From Pseudanabaena sp. SR411 (GTDB lineage: Bacteria; Cyanobacteriota; Cyanobacteriia; Pseudanabaenales; Pseudanabaenaceae), in NCBI RefSeq assembly GCF_002251945.1, contig NZ_NDHW01000058.1, positions 1 through 48,993 on the forward strand: a DNA stretch of 48,993 bases. Reading direction: 5' to 3'. The notes beneath the pieces were generated by a model. That model saw nothing but the letters and a program-made list of their open reading frames with translations, was not told the DNA's origin and did no database searches. The position numbers were made by a program, and so were the translations under genes. This document shows positions 25,145-33,734 of the stretch, piece by piece (positions within the stretch are counted from its first letter, which is position 1; each line of letters begins with the position of its first letter).

Positions 25145-25211
25145 CTTGATTGATATCTGAAAAACTTTCTCTCTTTTCTTTTATACTGTTCCTCACTAGA
25201 CTGGATTTTGC

Positions 25212-25511
25212 TATAAACGCATTGAGGCTTTGGGCATGATTATGGTGCTTTGCTTACTCGTTTATAATTTAGCCCAACGTCAACTCAGACTTGCTTTAGC
25301 TCTCGCTCAAGATACTATTCCCAATCAATTGGGTAAACCCACTAATTCTCCAACTTTGCGTTGGGGTTTTCAATATTTTATGGCGGTTCATTTAGTTTCT
25401 TTTCAGGAACTCACTCAAGTTGTAAATTTGTCTCCATCTCGGCTTCATATTTTAAATTTCTTTTCGCCTGCCTGCCAACGCTATTATTTGCTCCCTGATC
25501 CTCTTTCCTAA
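25212..25511 (+). pseudogene. IS1634-family transposase, C-terminal fragment
   Basis: The frame from YKRIEALGMIMVLCLLVYNL through QRQLRLALALAQDTIPNQLG and SPTLRWGFQYFMAVHLVSF to CQRYYLLPDP matches the usual tail of IS1634-type transposases. It pairs with the N-terminal fragment at 24285, showing one original gene split by the IS630 element and an internal loss of roughly 1 kb. Confidence 0.7.
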
Positions 25512-25632
25512 TTGTTTTTCCCCTTCCATTACGAGCCGAATGTGGGCTGTAAGATAGGCAGCGTGAAGCAAGGAACTTTTATTTTTTAAACATGTCCAAA
25601 GTTATCAAGTTTAACTTCAGACCCAAAAAATT

Positions 25633-26349
25633 ATGCCATTTTTTTCAGTTCTTATTGATTTACTTAGTGATCGCGATCGGTTTATTCAAGAAATCTATGA
25701 TGGGGTTAAGATCAATACCAAAATTGGTGGATTGCTAGTCTGTAGCTCTATATTCTTGGCAATTTATGGTGGACTAATTGGTGCAGTTAGTTCATGGATG
25801 CAGGTTTTGTCATCCGCAGCTAAGCTACCGTTTTTATTTCTTATCACCCTAGCAATTTGCCTGCCTGCACTCTATTTCTTTAATGTTTACTTCGGTGCAA
25901 AAACTCGCCTGAGTCAATATGCGGCTATTTTACTTTGTGCCGTGACGATTACCAGTACTTTACTATTTGGCTTCGCACCAGTCACTTTGTTCTTCTTGAT
26001 TACGACAGATAATTACTCCTTTTTTCTATTGTTAAATGTTGCTATATTCACATTAACAGGAATTATTGGGGTTTACTTTCTTTATCAAGTTTTACTGCCA
26101 AAGGTAGAAACCATTGTCTCTGATCAAGAGTTGGTAATAGAAGACACAGCCATTGACAAAAATCGCAAAGTTCGGATATCAATTTTAAAGTTCTGGCTGG
26201 GACTTTATGCTTTTGTTGGTAGTCAGATGGCTTGGACACTCAGACCATTTTTTGGGTCTTTTGGCTCTAAATTCGATCTGTTTCGTCCTCGTGAAGGCAA
26301 TTTCTATCTGTCAGTCTGGAATTCTATTAGGCACTTGTTTTTCCAATAA
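25633..26349 (+). CDS. Cyanobacterial multi-pass membrane protein (so-called actin-binding WH2 family)
   Basis: The 238-aa protein has about five membrane helices (roughly 32-55, 65-85, 95-118, 125-160, 185-205) and conserved stretches CLPALYFFNVYFG, FAPVTLFFLITTDNYSFFLL and FVGSQMAWTLRPFFG. Homologues are often labelled as WH2-domain proteins by automatic annotation, but I see no actin-binding motif. The layout resembles Yip1/DUF1282-type integral proteins. It is followed after 20 bp by another membrane protein, likely the same operon. Function unknown. Confidence 0.65.
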   Translation: MPFFSVLIDLLSDRDRFIQEIYDGVKINTKIGGLLVCSSIFLAIYGGLIGAVSSWMQVLSSAAKLPFLFLITLAICLPALYFFNVYFGAKTRLSQYAAILLCAVTITSTLLFGFAPVTLFFLITTDNYSFFLLLNVAIFTLTGIIGVYFLYQVLLPKVETIVSDQELVIEDTAIDKNRKVRISILKFWLGLYAFVGSQMAWTLRPFFGSFGSKFDLFRPREGNFYLSVWNSIRHLFFQ

Positions 26350-26369
26350 ATCTAGCTTCTCTAATAACT

Positions 26370-27098
26370 ATGCAGCCTGATATCAGAAATTTGCAGATTA
26401 CAGAACAGGATTTAGAAAGGATCACAGGAAAAGAAATCAGTACTTTATCGATTGGAAGTGCTTATAGAATTTCTAGGCTCAGAAAACCTAAATACTTAGT
26501 TTCATTCCTGCTGAGTGAAGCGATCACTTTATTCTTAATTTCAATTTTTAGTTTGCCAATTAGTATTTTGATCTTTCAATCTCTTGGTAGACCCATCGAA
26601 AATCGTCAGGCTCAAGTTGGATTTACTATTTTTGTATTTACGCTTACATTGATTCTCTTTACAGTTTGGAATCTATTCGCTTGGGTAAGATCTAAAAAAA
26701 TGACTTGTTTATCCTATCTTCTTGACGAAGTGGATAGGTATAATCAAGTACTTGTGGCTGTTGATATTTGTGATCGCCTCAAGTCGGTTGGTAATCAATC
26801 AGCAAATCTCCATCATCGAGAGGATATCCTGCAAGCCCTTGAACTAACTAGGGATAGCCTAATTTGTGGTTTGACTACTGAAAAAATCCTACGAGAGCAT
26901 CGAAATTTTTTAAGTAACCACCGTCAGCTTTTTGACAATATTGAGCAGAATCTGATCGCCTTAGAATCCTTGGAAGTGCAAAATCAGGCTGATCAGTATA
27001 GTTCTCTCTTGAAAGATGCCTTAGTAATTGGCATGAATGTACAGAGAGAAATGTTGAATTTACAAACAAATGATACTCCCTTCCCACCCAAGCATTAG
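26370..27098 (+). CDS. Conserved membrane protein with cytoplasmic helical domain
   Basis: The 242-aa protein has two membrane helices (about 44-68 and 85-108) after a polar start, then a long soluble helical part (about 115-235) rich in Leu/Glu/Asn with YLLDEVDRYNQVLVAVDICD. I recognise no domain. It is probably co-transcribed with the preceding membrane protein (20-bp gap), suggesting a shared job. Its TAG stop lies inside the stem of a hairpin. Confidence 0.6.
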   Translation: MQPDIRNLQITEQDLERITGKEISTLSIGSAYRISRLRKPKYLVSFLLSEAITLFLISIFSLPISILIFQSLGRPIENRQAQVGFTIFVFTLTLILFTVWNLFAWVRSKKMTCLSYLLDEVDRYNQVLVAVDICDRLKSVGNQSANLHHREDILQALELTRDSLICGLTTEKILREHRNFLSNHRQLFDNIEQNLIALESLEVQNQADQYSSLLKDALVIGMNVQREMLNLQTNDTPFPPKH

Positions 27099-27130
27099 TG
27101 GTGCGGCACTTCGCGCCGCACCACTAATGC
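27092..27130. repeat. Hairpin over the stop codon of the membrane protein gene
   Basis: GCATTAGTGGTGCGGC (27092-27107) pairs perfectly with 27115-27130 around ACTTCGC. The TAG stop codon (27096-27098) is in the left arm. Confidence 0.8.
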
Positions 27131-27140
27131 AACCAAAAGG

Positions 27141-27250
27141 TATAGCTGTCGCCATTCTTGTTAGGACATAAAACCCAAATAGTGTGAGGCGGCGCTTCGC
27201 GCCGCCTCACACTATTTGGGTTTTGATTTGTCCTGATACAGGTGGCTATA
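27141..27250. repeat. MITE-like nested hairpin element, copy B
   Basis: A 110-bp unit bounded by TATAGC and GCTATA with perfect inner stem AAACCCAAATAGTGTGAGG... and tip GGCGGCGC-TTC-GCGCCGCC. It is identical to copy A (10240-10349) except at two stem positions. It sits between two other hairpins upstream of ndhF. Confidence 0.88.
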
Positions 27251-27254
27251 GCTA

Positions 27255-27283
27255 TAAGTGGCGGCGCTTCGCGCTGCCACTTA
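27255..27283. repeat. Third hairpin of the pre-ndhF cluster
   Basis: TAAGTGGCGGCGC (27255-27267), loop TTC, and GCGCTGCCACTTA (27271-27283) with one mismatch. It abuts copy B through a shared GCTATAAGTGG junction. Confidence 0.75.
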
Positions 27284-27434
27284 CCTTTTGGTTGAATTTA
27301 AGGATTAAATCTTTCTAAATTTTTAGATTAATAAGTAATAATGCTCATGGTTAACACATCGCTCTTGAGCGCCCTGTAGTAAACTAACCTATTAAAAGTG
27401 TCTCTACAATAAACTTTGCGTTCAAACGCGACCT

Positions 27435-29447
27435 ATGGACTTTGCATATCAATACGCATGGCTGATTCCCTTGCTGCCACTCGCCGCAGCACTGATTATC
27501 GGCACAGGGCTGATTACCTTTAACAAATCCACCAACAAACTGCGATCGCTCTGGTCTGTCCTCAGCGTATCCGCCACAGGCGGCGCAATGGTGATGGCAA
27601 TTAACTTACTCTGGAGTCAGATCCAAGGGCATGAACCCTACCTCTACACCTTTGAGTGGGCGCAAGCAGGTGCATTTCATCTGAATATGGGATTTGTGAT
27701 CGATCACCTGACTGCACTGATGTTAGTGATCGTCACCACCGTCGCTTTCTTGGTGCAGATCTACACCGATGGCTACATGGCTCATGATCCCAGCTATGTC
27801 AGATTCTATGCTTACCTAAGTTTATTCACCTCCTCCATGTTGGGCTTAGTCGTTAGCCCCAACTTGGTACAGATTTATATTTTCTGGGAACTCGTGGGGA
27901 TGTGTTCCTACTTGCTAATTGGCTTTTGGTTCGATCGCAAAGGTGCTGCCGATGCTTGCCAAAAAGCCTTTGTAACTAACCGCGTTGGTGATTTCGGCTT
28001 ACTACTTGGCTTACTTGGTCTATATTGGGCAACAGGTACGTTTGAATTCACAGAAATGGGAGAACGTCTCAGCGAATTAGTGGAATCAGGATCATTGAGT
28101 GTTGCTCTCGCCACCCTATTCGCAATTCTCGTTTTCATGGGACCTGCTGCTAAATCTGCCCAATTCCCCCTCCATGTGTGGTTACCTGACGCGATGGAAG
28201 GTCCTACGCCAATTTCGGCTCTGATCCACGCGGCGACAATGGTTGCGGCTGGGGTATTCCTCATTGCGCGGATGTTCCCCGTATTTGAAGAAATTCCTGC
28301 GGTGATGAATACGATCGCTTGGACGGGCGCATTTACCGCATTTCTGGGGGCAAGCATAGCCATCACGCAAAATGACATCAAAAAAGGTTTAGCCTATTCC
28401 ACCGTTTCCCAATTGGGTTACATGGTCATGGGTATGGGCGTTGGCGCTTACGGCGCTGGCTTATTCCACCTGATGACCCATGCTTACTTCAAAGCAATGA
28501 TGTTCCTTGGATCTGGTTCTGTCATTCATGGCATGGAAGGAGTAGTGGGACATGATCCCGATGTTGCTCAAGATATGCGGGTGATGGGTGGCTTACGCAA
28601 ATATATGCCAATCACGGCGATCACCTTCTTCATCGGTACTCTGGCGATTAGTGGTATTCCTCCCTTTGCTGGTTTCTGGTCAAAAGATGAAATTCTTGCC
28701 TCTACTTTCAAAGCTAATCCTGCTCTTTGGGCGATCGGTTTTGCCACAGCGGGGATCACTGCTTTCTATATGTTCCGCATGTACTTCACCACCTTTGAAG
28801 GCGACTTTCGCGGTACTGACAAGCAGCTCTTAGCAATGGTTAAAGCTGAAAACTCAGTTGGCAAAGAAGCTCAAGCTGATGATGGACATGGGCATCATCA
28901 TGCCAGTAAGCCCCATGAATCGCCCATCACCATGACTTTCCCTTTGATGGTCTTGGCAATTCCTTCGATGCTGATCGGTCTAGTTGGCACACCATTGGGT
29001 AATTACTTCGAGTACTTTATCCATGCACCATCGGAGAAAATCACTGAAGTTCCTGTTGAAGGTTTTACCCCTGAATTTCTATTGATGGGTGGAAGCTCTG
29101 TTGGTATTGGTTTGATTGGGATTTCTCTAGCAATCTTGATGTATTTGCAAAAGAAAATCGATCCCAGTGCGATCGCCAAATCTATCGAACCTCTCTACAA
29201 GCTCTCGAAGAACAAATGGTACATTGATGAAATTTACAACACAATCTTCGTGGTTGGTTCTCGCCGCTTAGCTCGTCAAGTGCTAGAAGTTGATGCCAAA
29301 ATCGTTGATGGTGTAGTTAACCTTGCTGGTTTTGTGACTGTAGTTACTGGCGAAGGCTTGAAGTACTTTGAAAATGGCAAAGCGCAATTCTATGCTCTTG
29401 TCATTTTTATTGGCGTTCTCGGTTTCGTAATCGTCAGTTCAATTTAA
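27435..29447 (+). CDS. ndhF: NAD(P)H-quinone oxidoreductase (NDH-1) subunit 5
   Basis: The 670-aa membrane protein starts QYAWLIPLLPLAAALIIG and has the antiporter-like core: FWELVGMCSYLLIGFWF, QFPLHVWLPDAMEGPTPISA with LIHAATMVAAGVFLIAR, and HLMTHAYFKAMMFLGSGSV. NdhF is a proton-pumping subunit of the NDH-1 complex for respiration and cyclic electron flow. Length fits NdhF1, and a His-rich stretch (DDGHGHHHASKPHES, about 483-497) sits in the usual variable loop. The C-terminal lateral-helix region is present. ndhD, which often follows, is not here; the gene is alone and ends at a HIP1-containing terminator. Confidence 0.93.
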   Translation: MDFAYQYAWLIPLLPLAAALIIGTGLITFNKSTNKLRSLWSVLSVSATGGAMVMAINLLWSQIQGHEPYLYTFEWAQAGAFHLNMGFVIDHLTALMLVIVTTVAFLVQIYTDGYMAHDPSYVRFYAYLSLFTSSMLGLVVSPNLVQIYIFWELVGMCSYLLIGFWFDRKGAADACQKAFVTNRVGDFGLLLGLLGLYWATGTFEFTEMGERLSELVESGSLSVALATLFAILVFMGPAAKSAQFPLHVWLPDAMEGPTPISALIHAATMVAAGVFLIARMFPVFEEIPAVMNTIAWTGAFTAFLGASIAITQNDIKKGLAYSTVSQLGYMVMGMGVGAYGAGLFHLMTHAYFKAMMFLGSGSVIHGMEGVVGHDPDVAQDMRVMGGLRKYMPITAITFFIGTLAISGIPPFAGFWSKDEILASTFKANPALWAIGFATAGITAFYMFRMYFTTFEGDFRGTDKQLLAMVKAENSVGKEAQADDGHGHHHASKPHESPITMTFPLMVLAIPSMLIGLVGTPLGNYFEYFIHAPSEKITEVPVEGFTPEFLLMGGSSVGIGLIGISLAILMYLQKKIDPSAIAKSIEPLYKLSKNKWYIDEIYNTIFVVGSRRLARQVLEVDAKIVDGVVNLAGFVTVVTGEGLKYFENGKAQFYALVIFIGVLGFVIVSSI

Positions 29448-29473
29448 TTTCTTTCTGAATTATTAATAATTTG

Positions 29474-29521
29474 AAAAAGCGATCGCCTATTAATTAAATA
29501 ATCAATAGGCGATCGCTTTTT
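29474..29521 (+). terminator. Terminator after ndhF, stem made of HIP1 sequence
   Basis: AAAAAGCGATCGCCTATT (29474-29491) pairs perfectly with 29504-29521, followed by a T run to 29524. Both arms contain GCGATCGC, so two HIP1 sites form the stem. Confidence 0.9.
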
Positions 29522-29570
29522 TTTGATAATTCAAGTTCTATAGTTAGGTTAGGGATTGTAGTAAAATAAA

Positions 29571-29666
29571 GATGGACTTGACGAAGAGCTTTTTGAGGAA
29601 ATCTAAGATTTTATTAAAAATGTTGATTTCTCTGATAAAGATTATGGGCTTGAGTTGCTAATGTGA
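29571..29666 (+). pseudogene. Gene tail remnant, about 31 codons
   Basis: The frame reads DGLDEELFEEI, TAA, DFIKNVDFSDKDYGLELLM, TGA. The clean protein-like flow on both sides of an in-frame stop suggests a decayed gene end. No family is recognised. It borders the methylase/ATPase cassette, consistent with a turnover-prone site. The rest of the 29525-29793 gap shows nothing else. Confidence 0.3.
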
Positions 29667-29793
29667 TCGCTAGCAATCAATAAGTCTGTAGCATTATGGT
29701 GGGATTAAAAATCTATTGTTGCTTTTCAAAAGCTATATTATTCACTAGACTTATGAAAATTTAATATTCTTTAGATCAATAGATTAATTGAAA

Positions 29794-30783
29794 CTAGAAT
29801 ATAATTCTTGAAAAATGCGGTGCTTGGCGAGAAAAAAATGCATAGGTTTCTAACATCTTAAGTGACTCTTCCGCTTTGGAACTAAATAAAAATCCTAATT
29901 CTTCTTGAACTTTTTCAATGGGATGATCAGGTAACAGACTATCCACTAAAAGTCTTTCTTTTATAGTTAAATCTGGCACATTAATAATTGTTGGTTTATC
30001 GTGCCAAATAATTTCACTTAATTTCCAGTCTAGGATACCTGAATTCGACAAAAAATTCTTGGTATTATCTATTTCCTTTCCTTTTTCAAGTAAAATGCCT
30101 GTAACACTGAGCATTTGCTGCCCATCATCATAAGCAAAACAGGTTAATGGTTGAAAATAAATAGGCAAACTTGATAATGAGAGCTTGGCGACTCTTTCTA
30201 AAATCAAAAATAGTGCTTTTGGATATTCTTTATGAATCATTAAATCTGACGTTACCGTTGCAGATATTAAATCACCAAGAATACTTTTTAATTTCTTAAA
30301 ACGAGATTCTTTATCAGTAGAATTAGAATTTCCATTTAATGCAGATGGATTTGCATTTAAAGTTATTTTTACAATATCATTAGCATATAAAGTAGTTAAT
30401 AATGATTGAAATTCTAGCAAGTGGCTACGCAAATCCTTTGGCGATGTATAATCCAACCATACGATTGTATTATTCTCTCTTTCAAATTTTCGGATAAATT
30501 CTCCACTAGATTCGTTAAGACATTCTATGCAGCTTACGGGCTTATTGAATTTTTGACGTTTCCAAGTTTCTTTATCTTGTTCAAGAGAAATCATTTTTGT
30601 CATTCCAAACTTATAATGTAGATATTTGAAATCCTCTAAAGAATGACCGCCAAAACCAATATATGTGTAATCAGATATATTATTAGAACGATTTATCAGT
30701 TCTAAAATCTCAACAAATGCGTATCGATCAATAATTTTATTTTTCCTTAATTGATAAGGAATTGAAGTAGCAGTACTAGCCAT
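29794..30783 (-). CDS. Unrecognised protein with Rossmann/methyltransferase-like motifs, third gene of DNA-methylase cassette
   Basis: I do not recognise this 329-aa protein. The N-terminal half looks like a nucleotide- or SAM-binding alpha/beta domain: YTYIGFGGHSLEDFKYL (about 39-55) has a strand then Gly-rich loop, MISLEQD (64-70) looks like strand two ending in an acid, and TIVWLDYTSPKDL (106-118) resembles a motif-IV strand; VKITLNANPSAL (138-149) follows. The C-terminal half (about 190-329) is mixed alpha/beta without known motif. No signal peptide or membrane helix. It lies 17 bp after the GHKL ATPase gene on the same strand, so co-expression is near certain. It may be the effector or a second modification enzyme; both are inference. 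It has no GCGATCGC site, unlike most long genes here. Confidence 0.55.
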   Translation of the reverse strand: MASTATSIPYQLRKNKIIDRYAFVEILELINRSNNISDYTYIGFGGHSLEDFKYLHYKFGMTKMISLEQDKETWKRQKFNKPVSCIECLNESSGEFIRKFERENNTIVWLDYTSPKDLRSHLLEFQSLLTTLYANDIVKITLNANPSALNGNSNSTDKESRFKKLKSILGDLISATVTSDLMIHKEYPKALFLILERVAKLSLSSLPIYFQPLTCFAYDDGQQMLSVTGILLEKGKEIDNTKNFLSNSGILDWKLSEIIWHDKPTIINVPDLTIKERLLVDSLLPDHPIEKVQEELGFLFSSKAEESLKMLETYAFFSRQAPHFSRIIF

Positions 30784-30800
30784 TCTTTAAGTTTTATTTT

Positions 30801-32240
30801 TTAGATTGATTTTTTCAGAATCATATTGAAACACTCTGCACCAACTTCAGAAGGATCGTGATTAGCATCCTCAAAAAGATACTCTGCTACTGCTTGGATT
30901 TCATGTTTGGGTTTCCTGAATTTTATGTTTAGTGATTCATCGTGAGTATCAGATGCATTTGGCGTTGGGAGTTTGGGAAGATACCTATCTTCAACTCCTT
31001 CATTTATACTACTTAGACTGGATTTTGATTTAACAGGCTTCCAAGGAATCTTAATTTTACTTTGAGTAGTAAATAAAGCGATTGGGTCTATTGATTTGGT
31101 TTTTGAATATCTTTGTTTCTCAGCTAGAGAATCTTTTTTCCACCTGTTTGTATAAGCAGTGAAATGCTTTAATCCTTCTCGCATAAAATTTTTAACGTAC
31201 AGATAGATGACTGATGATGCATCAATACCACGCTTAGTTGTTGTGATTGGTAATTTCCGAGGATCGTGACTGCGAAATTCTACGACACCTGAAATAGCTA
31301 TAAACTGTGGATGATATCTAGGAACGGCTGCTTCACCCCACCCTGTTAAAATTGATTTGTCGCAGTAAAGAACTACTCGATCATTACAAATAATTGTCCA
31401 TCCAGCATTGTCAGATCTCCTTTCATTTCCTTCTACAATGTCATCAAGCTCACTGCCATCAGGATTGTCAGTATAAAAACCTACTGCTAATCTGACTTCT
31501 ACATCATCTATAAGAGCTTTATAAAGATAAGGTGCAATAGTCTCTTCCTCAAGAAATTCTTGTCCATCCCATTTTAGTAACCATGGTTCAGGAATAACTT
31601 GCTGCCCATTCACCTCAACCCTGAAACCCTTGTGGAAAATATATGTGTAATGCCTTTGTATTGCAATTACTAAGTCATCATATAAAGTTGATTCAGATGA
31701 TGAAAATTTGTCTTGAATATTAGGAAGCAAATTATGGACTGTAATTGAAGTCCCATTTGATTGTAATGTTGGTGTGATCTCTTCTAAAGGCAAACTCCAA
31801 TCTTGATCGCTTGATAACCAATCATCACTAATTGAAACCTTGAAGGTATTATCTAAGGTTTGTGAAATAACTTCGCCTGATCTTCCCATTTTGAAGATTG
31901 CTCGCTTCATGCCAATACCATAAGTGCCTATAGTATATAGTTGTAAATCTTGATCTACATTAGCAGCAGGTCTTCCCATTCTAAATGCATATTGCTCAGC
32001 AACTTCTAATGGAATTCCACCGCAGTTATCTTCGATTTTAAATTCTCTATCTGAGAATGTTATTTTTGCCCAATAACCTTGGTATGGAGTTTCTGCAGCT
32101 TCTGCATTTTTTGTAACTCTTTGTATTCCGTCTACACAGTTGTCTAAAAGATCTAAAATTGCATCTTTCAGCTCAATATCACGAGTCAACATATCAACAA
32201 AAAATGTTTTAGTGGGAGACGCATTAACAGTTCCGCTCAT
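30801..32240 (-). CDS. GHKL ATPase (MORC/MutL/HSP90-like) of a DNA-methylase cassette
   Basis: The 479-aa protein has the Bergerat fold motifs: N-box DAILDLLDNCVDG (26-38; Asp30 where Glu is usual, Asn34 kept), FKIEDNCGGIP (67-77) and YTIGTYGIGMKRAIFKMG (102-119). A second domain follows, with LPITTTKRGIDAS (about 350) in the place of the transducer loop that contacts ATP phosphate in MutL/HSP90-type proteins. The C-terminus (about 390-479) is low in motifs. Prokaryotic MORC-like ATPases have been described beside restriction-modification genes. Here it stands between a C5 methyltransferase (89 bp upstream) and an unknown protein. It could remodel or clamp DNA to couple target recognition to an effector; this is inference. 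Confidence 0.75.
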   Translation of the reverse strand: MSGTVNASPTKTFFVDMLTRDIELKDAILDLLDNCVDGIQRVTKNAEAAETPYQGYWAKITFSDREFKIEDNCGGIPLEVAEQYAFRMGRPAANVDQDLQLYTIGTYGIGMKRAIFKMGRSGEVISQTLDNTFKVSISDDWLSSDQDWSLPLEEITPTLQSNGTSITVHNLLPNIQDKFSSSESTLYDDLVIAIQRHYTYIFHKGFRVEVNGQQVIPEPWLLKWDGQEFLEEETIAPYLYKALIDDVEVRLAVGFYTDNPDGSELDDIVEGNERRSDNAGWTIICNDRVVLYCDKSILTGWGEAAVPRYHPQFIAISGVVEFRSHDPRKLPITTTKRGIDASSVIYLYVKNFMREGLKHFTAYTNRWKKDSLAEKQRYSKTKSIDPIALFTTQSKIKIPWKPVKSKSSLSSINEGVEDRYLPKLPTPNASDTHDESLNIKFRKPKHEIQAVAEYLFEDANHDPSEVGAECFNMILKKSI

Positions 32241-32329
32241 GATGTTTTGTTGTGCGACAGGCTTTACAGAAGAAAATGAAATATTCAGGTAAAATAATTA
32301 TATAGGAATTATTTTAAATTAGTGACTTT

Positions 32330-33619
32330 TTAACTCTTTGTGAAGATTTTTTTAGTTCGTGGCTCAATTGTGTAAGGACTAACCTTATAGTACTGAGATG
32401 CTGTAGTCATATTGAATTCTAATAATGTTTTCTCTCCCAAAGAATGTACATCTTCACTTAAAGTAGGCGAAATATTCATTGTTTTAATGATTTGCGAAGC
32501 TACAGCTTTTGCTAAAAGCGGTGGTACTGAATTACCAACTTGTCTAAAACCATGCCAAATTGTCTTATGAAAGCGAAACCAATCTGGATAGCTATGTAAT
32601 CTAGCAGCTTCTCGGACAGTTATACATCTTGGAGTAATCGGATGTATTGGACGAGGAGCTGTAAATGCACCACGATTACTTGGAGTTCCTGCTCTCAGGG
32701 TATTACTAATTCCATCTAAAGCTAACTTATAAAATCTACTAATGCTTTCGACTTCCCCCTGAGCAGTAGCACTAAAACGTTGTATGGAAGTGTCCTTATG
32801 TTTTGACATAAGACTAGAAGTTAGTAACTTTTTATCATATTCTCTTTTATAGCCAAAATTTGATTCACCAAAATTATTGATTAGCTTTACATATTCGCTG
32901 AATTGCCCAAATTCTACTTGCAAATTATCCTGTTTCATTAACTCAGTATACTCAGAAATATCTGGTAAACCTGCGATCGCATCTCTAACAGTTGGGCTAT
33001 TTGTTAAATTAGTAAGTTCCTTAGGAATTTTTTTAGCATTTGCAGGTTTGCTAATTGCTAATGGATAAGATGGTAAAGGTAAGTCCTTGCGACAGCCAAT
33101 TAGGAAAAATCGTTCCCGATGTTGGGGTACACCAAAGTGAGAAGCATTGAGAACTCCGTTATCTTTCAAGATATTGTATCCTTTTGCCTCAAAGTTCTCG
33201 ATCACCTCCTCTACAAACTTACGATGATTGCCAATAGTTAAGCCTTTGACGTTTTCCATTACAAAGTACTTTGCATTAAGTTCGGTTACTAAACGCATAA
33301 AATGTGAAACTAACTGATTACGCGGATCATCAAAAGCTCGTTTCCCCATTAGCGAAAAACCTTGGCAAGGAGGTCCTCCAAATACCACATCAACTTCCTG
33401 TCTACCTATTTGCGCTATATCGCGAATCTCGTCGCCTGTTATATCAGTGACACTAGCACAGATGACTTTACACTTCGGGAAGTTATATTCATGGGTAGCA
33501 CAATGGATCGGATCGATCTCTACCGATGCAAGTACATCAAATCCTGCTTGCTCAAAGCCCAAAGTCATTCCGCCCGCACCTGCAAATAAATCTACAGCGA
33601 TCGGTCGTTGATTTCCCAT
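32330..33619 (-). CDS. DNA (cytosine-5-)-methyltransferase
   Basis: The 429-aa enzyme has all main C5-MTase motifs in order: I VDLFAGAGGMTLGFEQAGF, IV GGPPCQGFS with catalytic Cys85, VI MENVKGL, VIII QHRERFFLIGCR, then a target recognition region (about 185-330), IX TVREAARLHSYPDWF and X QVGNSVPPLLAKAVA. It methylates cytosine in a specific DNA site that cannot be read from sequence. No restriction endonuclease gene adjoins. It leads a same-strand cassette with the ATPase and the unknown protein. The region is poor in HIP1 sites (one in this gene), consistent with transfer. Confidence 0.93.
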   Translation of the reverse strand: MGNQRPIAVDLFAGAGGMTLGFEQAGFDVLASVEIDPIHCATHEYNFPKCKVICASVTDITGDEIRDIAQIGRQEVDVVFGGPPCQGFSLMGKRAFDDPRNQLVSHFMRLVTELNAKYFVMENVKGLTIGNHRKFVEEVIENFEAKGYNILKDNGVLNASHFGVPQHRERFFLIGCRKDLPLPSYPLAISKPANAKKIPKELTNLTNSPTVRDAIAGLPDISEYTELMKQDNLQVEFGQFSEYVKLINNFGESNFGYKREYDKKLLTSSLMSKHKDTSIQRFSATAQGEVESISRFYKLALDGISNTLRAGTPSNRGAFTAPRPIHPITPRCITVREAARLHSYPDWFRFHKTIWHGFRQVGNSVPPLLAKAVASQIIKTMNISPTLSEDVHSLGEKTLLEFNMTTASQYYKVSPYTIEPRTKKIFTKS

Positions 33620-33692
33620 AATCTACAAAGCATCTATATGTCACCATAGATACTTTATCCTATAGCGCTTTGCACTCTAATTAAATTGAAAT

Positions 33693-33721
33693 AAAAAAGC
33701 CTTGCATTGCAAGGCTTTTTT
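33693..33721. terminator. Intrinsic terminator between importer operon and methylase gene
   Basis: AAAAAAGCCTTGC (33693-33705), loop ATT, and GCAAGGCTTTTTT (33709-33721): a 13-bp perfect stem with A and T tracts. It terminates the ABC importer genes on the minus strand before the methyltransferase. Confidence 0.88.
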
Positions 33722-33734
33722 ATTTATTTGAGTT

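Larger units (their letters stand above)
24209..25546. mobile_element. IS1634-like element with internal deletion, carrying a broken IS630 element
   Basis: Terminal inverted repeats CCCACATTCCGCTCGTAATG (from 24209) and its inverse complement with one mismatch (to 25546) bound the unit. Inside are a DUF4277-type transposase start, an IS630 transposase on the opposite strand, and the IS1634 transposase tail. No matching target duplication was found on the flanks. The same terminal repeat opens another element at 48920. Confidence 0.8.

Noticed and set aside
24200-25560. Target site duplication around the IS1634-like element
   Set aside because: Left flank (ACTTATAT) and right flank (CTGTAAGA) do not match, so none can be claimed.
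27092-27283. Possible CRISPR-like repeat array
   Set aside because: The units are palindromes of different sequence and length without regular spacers or cas genes.
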